Below the pieces are notes generated by a model. It did not search any database, was not told where the DNA came from, and worked only from the letters and a program-made list of their open reading frames with translations. This document shows positions 1 through 5,668 of a stretch of DNA of 8,211 nucleotides, in pieces (within the stretch, counting starts at the first letter, position 1; each line of letters begins with the position of its first letter). This DNA comes from DASPOJ01 sp049790315 (GTDB taxonomy: Bacteria; Acidobacteriota; Terriglobia; Acidiferrales; UBA7541). Both the position numbers and the translations under genes were made by a program. The stretch is taken from assembly GCA_049790315.1 (NCBI GenBank), contig JBAQYV010000138.1:1-8211 (forward strand), written 5' to 3'.

Positions 1-158
1 AACGCCGAAGCATTGCCATAGCGCACAGGTTCGGCGCGAAATTTCTCCAGACATCCCGCGCCGCAGAAGAAAAATGTTTTGCCTCCGTGCGCGAAAGAAT
101 GCTTCGCGCGCGCCGGATCCACCGTCATCCCGCAAACCGGATCTCGTTCGATCGGCAT
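1..158 (-). CDS. copA: YHS-domain protein, N-terminal part; probable copper P1B-type ATPase (cut by window edge)
   Basis: Only the first 52 codons are inside the window; the reading frame stays open to base 1. The protein starts MPIERDPVCGM and contains a YHS domain: D6-P7-V8-C9-G10-M11, then F29-F30-F31-C32-G33-A34-G35-C36 followed by LEKF. YHS domains are small metal-binding modules. In many bacteria this DPVCGM...FCxxxCLEKF form sits at the N-terminus of copper-exporting P1B ATPases, which pump Cu(I) out through the inner membrane. The start is the ATG at 158, 24 bases after the csoR stop, with GGGAG about 12 bases upstream; the frame is closed further upstream by the csoR TAG itself. The arrangement, repressor then YHS gene on one strand, suggests a copper-responsive operon. 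The ATPase body is not visible, so a stand-alone YHS protein or a different metal pump remains possible. Confidence 0.8.
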   Translation of the reverse strand, partial: MPIERDPVCGMTVDPARAKHSFAHGGKTFFFCGAGCLEKFRAEPVRYGNASA

Positions 159-182
159 CTGTGTCTGCGTCTCCCGCCGGCG

Positions 183-572
183 CTAGTGCAAATACGTGTA
201 CATCAGCGACAGCAGCTCATCCTGAATCGCCGCCGTCTGGCTCGGACTGCCCTTGCGAATCGCTTGCGAAACGCAATGCCGCAAATGGTTTTGCATCAGC
301 CCTCGCCCTACGGCACGCAGCGCTTCCTGAACCGATGCGATTTGAATTAACACGTCGGCGCAATATCGGTCCTCGCCGACCATGCGTTCCAGGCCGCGCA
401 CCTGCCCCGCAATGCGCCGCAGCCGTTTCAGGTTCGACGTTTTAATTTCTGGATCGACGGCCAGCGCGTGCCGTGGCCGCGCCTGTGTTTCGCAGCCGCA
501 GTCGGCGTGTTGAGCGTGTCTACCAACTTGCTTGGCGTTCGGTTTGGCGCCTCGTTTGATTTGTTCGGCCAT
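183..572 (-). CDS. csoR: CsoR-family metal-sensing transcriptional repressor
   Basis: This is a 129-residue member of the CsoR/RcnR (DUF156) family of all-helical repressors that release DNA on binding metal. The core runs from about residue 44 (KTSNLKRLRRIAGQVRGLERMV) to the end. The Cu(I) ligand set of CsoR is present with the right spacing: C71 in RYCADVL, H96 and C100 in NHLRHC (25 and 29 residues after C71). The third-position Cys favours a copper CsoR over formaldehyde-sensing FrmR. The family core is usually about 90 residues; this protein has about 40 extra at the N-terminus, including H19-x-x-H22-x-x-C25-x-C27, a possible extra metal site. I chose the ATG at 572 over the longer frame to 674 because GGAG lies 5 bases upstream and because the longer frame would read through the operator. 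It is followed after 24 bases by the YHS/ATPase gene and probably represses both. Confidence 0.9.
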   Translation of the reverse strand: MAEQIKRGAKPNAKQVGRHAQHADCGCETQARPRHALAVDPEIKTSNLKRLRRIAGQVRGLERMVGEDRYCADVLIQIASVQEALRAVGRGLMQNHLRHCVSQAIRKGSPSQTAAIQDELLSLMYTYLH

Positions 573-581
573 CGCGTCTCC

Positions 582-602
582 ATATACCCCTAGGGGGTAT
601 AT
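582..602. promoter_or_regulatory. CsoR-type operator between divergent genes
   Basis: A near-perfect palindrome with core TATACCCCTAGGGGGTATA; one arm has four C, the other five G. It matches the known style of CsoR operators: a GC-rich C-run/G-run inverted repeat flanked by TA-rich ends. It lies 10 bases upstream of the csoR start codon and about 50 bases upstream of the plus-strand gene. On the minus strand, a TATATA at 603-598 overlaps the operator and could be the csoR -10 element, with a weak TGGACG -35 candidate at 627-622 (18-base spacer). Bound repressor would then block csoR transcription directly. Confidence 0.8.
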
Positions 603-641
603 AGCATGGAACACACATCGGCGTCCAGCGTCCGCCTCTGG

Positions 642-654
642 TAAAATACAGTCC
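642..654 (+). promoter_or_regulatory. Candidate -10 element for a leaderless transcript
   Basis: TAAAAT at 642-647 matches the TATAAT consensus at 5 of 6 positions. Seven bases later comes the A of the ATG at 655, so transcription could start exactly at the start codon. No Shine-Dalgarno sequence lies in front of that ATG and no good -35 was found. This spacing is what leaderless genes show, but the call rests on one hexamer. Confidence 0.4.
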
Positions 655-900
655 ATGACCACCGTGGAAGTCACCTACCAGTTGCAAGAGCCGTTGGCCG
701 ACGCCCAAATGTTGGCGCTCGGCTCCTTCGCCAACACCTATGGCCTTCGCCGTTTCCGCGCCAGCGATGATCGGCGCCATCTCACTTTCGAGTACGACGC
801 CTCGCGCCTCAAGCCCACCGAAGTCGTTCACGTCCTCAGTCTGGCGAAAATAGCGATCATCGGCCGCGTGGAAATGCCCGACCCCGCAATCGCGCAATAG
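655..900 (+). CDS. Small uncharacterised protein with a ferredoxin-like (HMA-like) strand/helix pattern
   Basis: This 81-residue protein of unknown function has no recognised family motif. Its sequence suggests a beta-alpha-beta-beta-alpha-beta order: VEVTYQL (4-10), a helix over DAQMLALGSFANTYGL (16-31), two strands over RRFRASDD and HLTFEYDA (32-49), a helix KPTEVVHVLSLA (53-64) and a last strand IIGRVEM (68-74). That is the order of heavy-metal-associated domains, but the protein has no Cys at all and so lacks the CxxC metal site. It has no signal peptide or membrane segment and is probably cytoplasmic. The start is the ATG at 655; the open frame reaches back to 532 but would run across the operator. 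It diverges from csoR and shares its intergenic region, so a role in metal response is a reasonable inference, not a demonstrated one. Confidence 0.75.
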   Translation: MTTVEVTYQLQEPLADAQMLALGSFANTYGLRRFRASDDRRHLTFEYDASRLKPTEVVHVLSLAKIAIIGRVEMPDPAIAQ

Positions 901-933
901 CCACGCGCATTCCAAACACGGAAGTCCCGGCTG

Positions 934-962
934 TGCTTTACGGAGTCTCTCCGAAAAAAGCA
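934..962. other. Imperfect stem-loop downstream of the 81-residue gene
   Basis: TGCTTT at 934-939 pairs with AAAGCA at 957-962 outside an inner stem CGGAG (941-945) / CTCCG (949-953) with a TCT loop. It lies 33 bases after the stop codon of the plus-strand gene. It is not a standard plus-strand terminator, because the tract after the inner stem is A rather than T. It may stabilise or end the mRNA in another way. Confidence 0.35.
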
Positions 963-1073
963 TCTGCTGGTCCCGCTCGAAACCTGACGCAGTGGCCTGG
1001 GCTTAGGAACTTCTTCTTATTCAAATACGGAATTGTGCAATCGGCGTGGATCGCTTGCGGGGAATTGCGCTAA

Positions 1074-1111
1074 CAAAAAAATAGGGGCCCTCGCTTGGGA
1101 TCGAGAGCCCC
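1074..1111 (-). terminator. Rho-independent terminator of a minus-strand transcript
   Basis: Read on the minus strand, a stem of 1111-1102 (GGGGCTCTCG) with 1093-1084 (CGAGGGCCCC), one mismatch in ten and an 8-base loop, is followed by TATTTTTTTG. This is a textbook intrinsic terminator. No minus-strand protein gene precedes it, so the transcript it ends is probably the structured RNA at about 1285-1144. It also separates that transcript from the convergent plus-strand gene ending at 900. Confidence 0.8.
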
Positions 1112-1143
1112 GACGGTGCACTCCGTTTCCCGATCTTTTTTTG

Positions 1144-1285
1144 ACCGGGGCGTGGGGTTATCCATCCTTGCTTCCCTCTCAGAGGCAGGTGGGAACGATC
1201 CGCATAAGTCCTTGAGCAAGCCCCTTCCCCCTCGCTCGCCGACTCGTGTGAACCGTCATCGGAATGCACACACGCCCCCCAATAT
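1144..1285 (-). ncRNA. ssrS: Structured small RNA, candidate 6S RNA
   Basis: 6S RNA binds RNA polymerase holoenzyme by imitating an open promoter: a long rod with a closing helix, a large central bubble and an apical stem. On the minus strand, GGGGCGTG (1278-1271) pairs with CACGCCCC (1154-1147), and CATTCC can pair with GGATG next to it. An apical stem GAGCGAG (1237-1231) / CTTGCTC (1220-1214), loop of 10, is extended by AGTC (1244-1241) / GACT (1210-1207). On the 3' side of the middle lies a small hairpin (1195-1172), as in many 6S RNAs. The segment TGCGGATCGTTCCCACCT (1204-1187) resembles, from memory, the corresponding part of E. coli 6S RNA. The only ORF here is unlike a protein, and a terminator follows at 1111-1074. 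The ends are approximate, and no clear promoter was found. Another structured RNA class is possible. Confidence 0.5.
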
Positions 1286-1727
1286 TGCACGAAGTTTGCC
1301 AATCACAGGCGCATCTGATTCTTTCCTGAAGACTCTCATTCTAAATGTGTTAGCCATGTTTTTTCGTTCGCCGCGCCATTCGCTTTGCCCCCTCCCTGTA
1401 CTCAATTGGGAACTGGTGTCCCGACTCGGGACTCTCCTCCTGGTGTCACCCCCTCACCCTCCTTCGATCGCCCAATAGCTCCCGCTTACACACGCGTTGC
1501 GGCCTGGCCGTCGCACCCCTCGACGCCACCTTGCGATACCCGCATCCGCCTGGGGCATCCTTCTCACCGTCCCTTCCGTAGTGCACGCTCGCGCACTACG
1601 GACGTTACTGCTGAGGCAAAGCGCTTCCAGTTTTGCCACGGCGCCGTCGCCCCGAGTGCCATACTTTGAATAGGCAAGGGCCCGATTCGGAGCCTGCCGG
1701 AATTCGGGTGCGCGCTTTACCTGGGGC
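1286..1727. other. Intergenic region without a supported gene
   Basis: Short open frames exist on both strands here, but their predicted proteins are low-complexity, rich in Pro, Arg and Ser, and lack usable start signals. The region holds two inverted repeats: a 15-base palindrome GTCCCGACTCGGGAC at 1418-1432 and a perfect 9-bp stem at 1576-1601. The right end should carry the promoter of the pil operon, and the left end that of the minus-strand RNA. Confidence 0.5.
1576..1601. repeat. Perfect inverted repeat, 9-bp arms
   Basis: CCGTAGTGC at 1576-1584 is the exact reverse complement of GCACTACGG at 1593-1601, with an 8-base spacer ACGCTCGC. No T-tract follows on either strand, so it is not a standard terminator. 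It could be a protein-binding site, an RNA hairpin in a leader, or a dispersed genomic repeat. Confidence 0.6.
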
Positions 1728-1756
1728 TCGCCAGATTGAAGTTTGTCTTCTGTAAT
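1728..1756 (+). promoter_or_regulatory. Possible promoter of the pil cluster
   Basis: TGTAAT at 1751-1756 matches the -10 consensus at 5 of 6 positions. TCGCCA at 1728-1733 matches TTGACA at 4 of 6, with a 17-base spacer. Transcription would start near 1763, giving a leader of about 14 bases that contains the TAGG at 1765-1768 in front of the pilB ATG. The weak -35 and short leader keep this tentative. Confidence 0.35.
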
Positions 1757-1776
1757 TTCACGACTAGGCCACTGCC

Positions 1777-3678
1777 ATGAAACGTAAACGACTCGGCGAA
1801 GTGCTGCAGGAACGCGGGCAAATCTCGCACGCCGATCTGAATAAAGCCATCCAGGAACAACAGGGCAAGGTCATCTTTTTGGGCGAACTGCTCCTCGAAA
1901 GGGGATTGGTCAACCAGAAGGACCTCGTCTCGGCGCTCGAAGAAGTCGCCCACGTTCCCTACGTCGACGCGGCAACCGCCGAAGTCCAGCCTGACGCCTT
2001 GAAGATGATTCCGCAGGCGGTCGCCAAGCGCTTTTGTGTTTTGCCTGTCCGCCGCGACGGAGTGCGTCTGGTCGTAATCATGGCCGAGCCGCAGAACCTT
2101 GGCACGATCGACGAATTGCGTTTCACTTCCGGCGTCAGTGTTTCGCCCCGTTTGGGATTCCGCAATGAGATTCTGGCCGCCATTGATCGGCATTACGGTC
2201 ACATACCCGCCCCGAAGTCGCCGTCGAAGACCGTCGGCGAGAACGAACCCGACGAACAAGTTGACGATGAATCCGTTCTTCCGGACATGGAGTTTGTCTC
2301 CACCAGCGCGCGTCAGGCTAACCAGGATGCGATTTCCGAGGTCCAGGCCGAGCTCAAGAGCAAACGCACGCCCGCGGTGCGCCTCGTGTCGCAAATTATT
2401 CTCGGCGCCATGCAGAAACGTGCCAGTGATATTCACATCGAGCCGCAGGCCACCGAAACCCTCGTGCGTATCCGTGTGGATGGTGTGCTCCGGGAACTCG
2501 ATCGCGTTCCGCGCAACGTGCAGAACCAGTTGATTTCGCGCATCAAGATTCTCTCTGACATGGACATCTCCGAGCGCCGCGCCCCGCAGGACGGCCGCTT
2601 CATGGTGATCGTCGGCCCGAAGCGCCTGGACCTTCGCGTTTCCACTCTGCCCACGCAGTACGGCGAGAAAGTCGTTCTCCGCCTTCTGGACACGAACGCG
2701 CCCATGCAGAGCTTGTCCGATATGGGATTGCCCGGCCCGGTTGCCACGCACCTTGAATCGCTGCTCAGGGCGCCGCAAGGCATGATTCTCGTCACCGGCC
2801 CGACTGGTTCGGGGAAAAGTACCACGCTCTATGCATCGCTCAACATGCTTCGCGACATCGCCGTCAATATCGTCACCGTCGAAGATCCGGTCGAATACGT
2901 CCTCCCCGGAATCAATCAAGTGCATGTGAACGTCCGCGCAAACCTCACGTTCGCCAGTTCGTTGCGTTCGATTTTGCGCCAGGACCCGAACATCATCATG
3001 ATCGGCGAAATTCGCGACACCGAAACCGCCGAAATTGCCATGAAGGCCGCACAGACCGGCCACTTGGTCCTCTCGACTCTGCATACCAATGACAGTGTGT
3101 CCGCCGTCGTGCGCCTCCTGGACCTCGACATTCCCGGTTATCTGATCGCTTCCTCGGTGACGGGCGTCTTGGCGCAACGCCTTGTGCGCAAATTGTGTGT
3201 TGCCTGCCGTACCACACAGCCGGCGACCCCCGAAATGGCCGCGCGTCTAGCCGGAGTAGGCCGCTTCGATACCATCGACCACGTTGCCGTAGCGGTTGGT
3301 TGCCGTGAATGCGACAACACCGGTTATCGCGGCCGCGTCGGCATTTACGAGTTGCTTGTCTTGAATGAAACCATCCGCGAATTGGTCCGCTCCGAAGGCC
3401 GCGTAGATCAGATTCGCGACGTCGCTCGCGCCAATGGACTGCTTCTGATGCAGGAAGACGCTCTCGACAAGGTCCGCGAAGGCATCACCACTCTCGATGA
3501 AGTTCTGCGCGTCGTTCCGTTTGAATTTTCAGCCACCTTGGATTGCCCCAAGTGCGGCCAAAAAGTCGTAACCGGGTGCCGTTTCTGCCCGAATTGTGGA
3601 TCACCGTGTACGCCAAAGGCCAAGTCCAAGAGCATTCGCGACTTGGAATCCGCTCCGGAGGGAATTCTACAGCGATGA
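1777..3678 (+). CDS. pilB: Type IV pilus extension ATPase PilB (GspE/T2SSE family)
   Basis: This is the hexameric cytoplasmic motor that powers pilin assembly at the inner-membrane platform; 633 residues. The N-terminal MshEN domain begins RLGEVL (5-10) and has two 24-residue repeats (5-28 and 34-57) split by five residues, the layout of the c-di-GMP-binding form. A second N-terminal part follows to about 140, then a charged linker. The ATPase core has Walker A GPTGSGKS (341-348), Asp box VEDP (368-371), Walker B IIMIGEIRD (406-414) and His box TGHLVLSTLHT (427-437). The family zinc site is C474xxC477...C509xxC512. After the core comes a zinc ribbon at the C-terminus: C590xxC593 and C604xxC607, with extra C601 and C611. 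The ATG at 1777 has TAGG 8 bases upstream. The stop overlaps the next gene. GspE of a type II secretion system is the alternative; the PilT-type neighbour favours PilB. Confidence 0.95.
   Translation: MKRKRLGEVLQERGQISHADLNKAIQEQQGKVIFLGELLLERGLVNQKDLVSALEEVAHVPYVDAATAEVQPDALKMIPQAVAKRFCVLPVRRDGVRLVVIMAEPQNLGTIDELRFTSGVSVSPRLGFRNEILAAIDRHYGHIPAPKSPSKTVGENEPDEQVDDESVLPDMEFVSTSARQANQDAISEVQAELKSKRTPAVRLVSQIILGAMQKRASDIHIEPQATETLVRIRVDGVLRELDRVPRNVQNQLISRIKILSDMDISERRAPQDGRFMVIVGPKRLDLRVSTLPTQYGEKVVLRLLDTNAPMQSLSDMGLPGPVATHLESLLRAPQGMILVTGPTGSGKSTTLYASLNMLRDIAVNIVTVEDPVEYVLPGINQVHVNVRANLTFASSLRSILRQDPNIIMIGEIRDTETAEIAMKAAQTGHLVLSTLHTNDSVSAVVRLLDLDIPGYLIASSVTGVLAQRLVRKLCVACRTTQPATPEMAARLAGVGRFDTIDHVAVAVGCRECDNTGYRGRVGIYELLVLNETIRELVRSEGRVDQIRDVARANGLLLMQEDALDKVREGITTLDEVLRVVPFEFSATLDCPKCGQKVVTGCRFCPNCGSPCTPKAKSKSIRDLESAPEGILQR
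3657..3662 (+). promoter_or_regulatory. Ribosome binding site of the PilZ gene
   Basis: GGAGGG lies inside the end of pilB, 12 bases before the ATG at 3675. It supports the internal ATG over the earlier in-frame ATG at 3543, which would overlap pilB by more than 130 bases. Confidence 0.6.
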
Positions 3679-4103
3679 GTCCCGCGAAGACGCTGACGAA
3701 ATCTGCCAAGGGCCCCAAGCCGGGTAAGGACCAGAAAAAGTTCTGGCCTCCGCGCGAAGAGCAACGCCTGCCGCACCTGCGCAATCTTTCGCTGGTCTAT
3801 GAAGGCTACAGCGAAGTCGTGTCGCTCCGCCCGCCCGACATCAGTCTCCGCGGCATGTTCATCAACACCGACCGCCGCTTTCCGGAAGGCGCTGTACTCA
3901 AGCTGCATTTTCGCTTGACGCGCTCGGGTGAAGAAGTCGTCGCGCGCAGCGAAGTCCGCTACTGCATTCCCGGCGTGGGCGTCGGCGTTGAATTCATTGA
4001 GTTGCCGCCGAAGTCTGCCCGCGCGATTCAGCGGGAACTCGGCCTCGCCGGCGTATTGCGCAAGCGCCCCGCGAAGTCCAAAACTTCCTCGAACGGCGCC
4101 TGA
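3675..4103 (+). CDS. PilZ-domain protein, probable c-di-GMP receptor
   Basis: This 142-residue protein has a single PilZ domain (about 27-122). PilZ domains are small beta-barrels that bind cyclic di-GMP through RxxxR and D/NxSxxG motifs. Both are present: R27-E-E-Q-R31 and D55-I-S-L-R-G60, 24 residues apart. The rest of the fold is recognisable: GMFINTDRRFPEG, LKLHFRL, VRYCIPGVGVGVEFIEL (95-110). The two tails are Lys-rich and presumably disordered; there is no membrane segment. The start codon overlaps the pilB stop as ATGA, which implies translational coupling and similar amounts of both proteins. With pilB before it and a retraction ATPase after it, the protein probably adjusts pilus activity in response to c-di-GMP. 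It keeps both binding motifs, unlike the non-binding founder PilZ of Pseudomonas. It may also act on unrelated targets. Confidence 0.9.
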   Translation: MSPAKTLTKSAKGPKPGKDQKKFWPPREEQRLPHLRNLSLVYEGYSEVVSLRPPDISLRGMFINTDRRFPEGAVLKLHFRLTRSGEEVVARSEVRYCIPGVGVGVEFIELPPKSARAIQRELGLAGVLRKRPAKSKTSSNGA

Positions 4104-4182
4104 TCGGCATCTAGTTCGTGAGCGTTGGCCAAGTTCGCCGTTAGCGTAGGCCTTGTTAAGTGTGTTGTCCCAGGAGATCAGC

Positions 4183-5439
4183 ATGGACCCGGCTCAGTCG
4201 TCACCGCCCCCTCCGCCTGCATCCGCGGCGCCGAATCCCGCGGCGCAGAAACCTGCCCCGGTCGCCATGCCCGCGTTGCCGTCGACTCCTCAAATCATCA
4301 TCGCCATGCTCAGTGCGTCGGACAACGTAAGCGACCTGATTTTTTCGCCGGGCCGCGCGCCGCAAGTCGAACGCAGCGGTCAGTTGATCGAAGTGGACAT
4401 TCCCGGTGTTGGCAAACTCACTCCTGCGTCGGTTCAGAAAGTGGCCAACGATTTGATGGAGCGCAGTGAGTTTGCCGCCCGCAAGCTTAAGGATGAAGGC
4501 TCGGCGGATTTTTCTTACAGCTTGCCGCAAACCGCGCGTTTTCGCGTGAATGTTTTTCGCCAGCGTGGCACGTGCGCTATCGTGATGCGCGTAATTCCCA
4601 ACGTAATTCCCGATTTTAAATCGTTGAATCTTCCCGCGCAACTCGGTGAGATTTGCGAGTTACGCAACGGCATCGTGCTCGTCACAGGACCCACCGGATC
4701 GGGAAAATCCTCAACCCTCGCCGCGATTCTAGATCGCATCAACGACGAGAAGGCCTATCACGTTCTGACCATCGAGGATCCCATCGAGTTCTTGCACAAT
4801 CACAAGAAATGTACGATCCATCAGCGCGAACTTTACGCCGATACGCCCAGTTTCGCTCTCGCTCTGCGCGCCGCGTTGCGCCAGGCGCCCAAAGTAATTC
4901 TCGTCGGCGAAATGCGCGACCGTGAAACCATGGAAATCGCGCTCGAAGCCGCCGAAACCGGCCATTTGGTTTTCTCCACTCTCCACACTATTGACGCCTC
5001 GAAAACCGTCGAGCGCATCATCGGCGCATTTCCCATGGACAATCGCCAGGCCATTCGCACCCGCCTCGGCAAGGCTTTCCGCTACATCGTTTCCCAAAGA
5101 TTGATCCCGCGCGCGAGTGGCAAGGGACGCGTGGCCGCGATGGAAATTCTGAAATCCACGATGCGCACGCGCGAATATGTAGAGAAGGGCGAAACCGAAG
5201 GCAAGTCTCTGCTCGATGCCATGCGCGATGGCGAAACCGAAGGCATGCAGCACTTCGATGGCGAAATCGAAAAGATGATTCGCGCCGGCACAATTTCCAT
5301 GGATGTTGGAATCGGCTACTCGACCAATCCCGGCAACCTCCGCCTTGAACTCACGGATTTCACCGAGGCCGCCGCGAAGCCCACGCCGAAACCGGCGCCG
5401 AAAAAAACCGCCGATTCCGATCTCGAAATCGTTCGCTAG
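4183..5439 (+). CDS. pilT: PilT/PilU-type pilus retraction ATPase
   Basis: This 418-residue protein belongs to the PilT family, the hexameric ATPases that drive pilus disassembly and twitching. A Pro/Ala-rich tail (1-35) precedes the N-terminal domain. The ATPase core has Walker A GPTGSGKS (169-176), Asp box IEDP (197-200), Walker B VILVGEMRD (238-246) and His box TGHLVFSTLHT (259-269), then FRYIVSQRLIPR (299-310). GMQHFDGEI (354-362) matches the C-terminal family signature. Two features depart from classical PilT: the N-terminal SDLH is SDLI (50-53), and the AIRNLIRE-type motif is replaced around 326-337 by TMRTREYVEKGE, closer to PilU. The C-terminal tail is rich in Lys, Pro and Ala. The start is the ATG at 4183, with AGGAG at 4172-4176; a TTG ten codons earlier is in frame but less likely. 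It follows the PilZ gene after 79 bases. Confidence 0.93.
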   Translation: MDPAQSSPPPPPASAAPNPAAQKPAPVAMPALPSTPQIIIAMLSASDNVSDLIFSPGRAPQVERSGQLIEVDIPGVGKLTPASVQKVANDLMERSEFAARKLKDEGSADFSYSLPQTARFRVNVFRQRGTCAIVMRVIPNVIPDFKSLNLPAQLGEICELRNGIVLVTGPTGSGKSSTLAAILDRINDEKAYHVLTIEDPIEFLHNHKKCTIHQRELYADTPSFALALRAALRQAPKVILVGEMRDRETMEIALEAAETGHLVFSTLHTIDASKTVERIIGAFPMDNRQAIRTRLGKAFRYIVSQRLIPRASGKGRVAAMEILKSTMRTREYVEKGETEGKSLLDAMRDGETEGMQHFDGEIEKMIRAGTISMDVGIGYSTNPGNLRLELTDFTEAAAKPTPKPAPKKTADSDLEIVR

Positions 5440-5463
5440 AAAGTTTTTCGCGGACATTTTTTC

Positions 5464-5562
5464 TAATGGCGCTCTTCGCGCAAATGTGCGCTTCCTCCAT
5501 TCGCGCGCTTCGCGCACGCGCGCGCTCGTTTCTTCCAATCGCGTTCTTCGCGTACGCAAACT
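5464..5562. repeat. Three degenerate GC-rich hairpin repeats
   Basis: Three related blocks of roughly 31-38 bases follow one another. Their cores are GGCGCTCTTCGCGCAAATG, TTCGCGCGCTTCGCGCACGC and ATCGCGTTCTTCGCGTACGC. Each core is a small hairpin around a TTC or CTTC turn (GCG...CGC arms), separated by TTCC-containing spacers. The block lies between the pilT stop and the tRNA promoter. It could end or buffer the pil transcript, but no standard terminator was found. Copies have diverged, so the boundaries are approximate. Confidence 0.5.
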
Positions 5563-5619
5563 TCCGCATCGGCACTGCTTCAGAAATAATTAAATGTTTC
5601 TCTGATTGCAGCGCGCGGT

Positions 5620-5648
5620 TTGACCGCATTCGGACTGAGTGTTAGAGT
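5620..5648 (+). promoter_or_regulatory. Promoter of the tRNA-Ala gene
   Basis: TTGACC at 5620-5625 (5 of 6 to consensus) and TAGAGT at 5643-5648 (4 of 6) are separated by exactly 17 bases. Transcription would start near 5655, about 14 bases before the mature tRNA. It is the best sigma-70-type promoter in the window. Confidence 0.65.
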
Positions 5649-5668
5649 TTTTCGGCACTACACACGGT

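Noticed and set aside
933..962. Rho-independent terminator after the 81-residue gene
   Set aside because: The stem is followed by an A-tract on the plus strand, and on the minus strand the T-tract precedes the stem, so neither direction fits.
520..963. Open frame on the minus strand opposite the 81-residue gene
   Set aside because: It crosses the operator and the csoR start region and shows no protein-like features; it is a shadow of the plus-strand gene.
1021..1302. Minus-strand open frame of 93 codons over the putative 6S RNA
   Set aside because: It runs through the strong terminator at 1074-1111, and its composition is not protein-like.
1717..3177. Long open frame (486 codons) on the minus strand opposite pilB
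   Set aside because: It lies antisense to a gene with unambiguous ATPase motifs, and its protein has no recognisable domain. Such frames arise from the codon bias of GC-rich genes.
5436..5468. Terminator directly after pilT
   Set aside because: Only an AT-rich TAGAAA/TTTCTA pairing with a long loop is possible; it is too weak to call.
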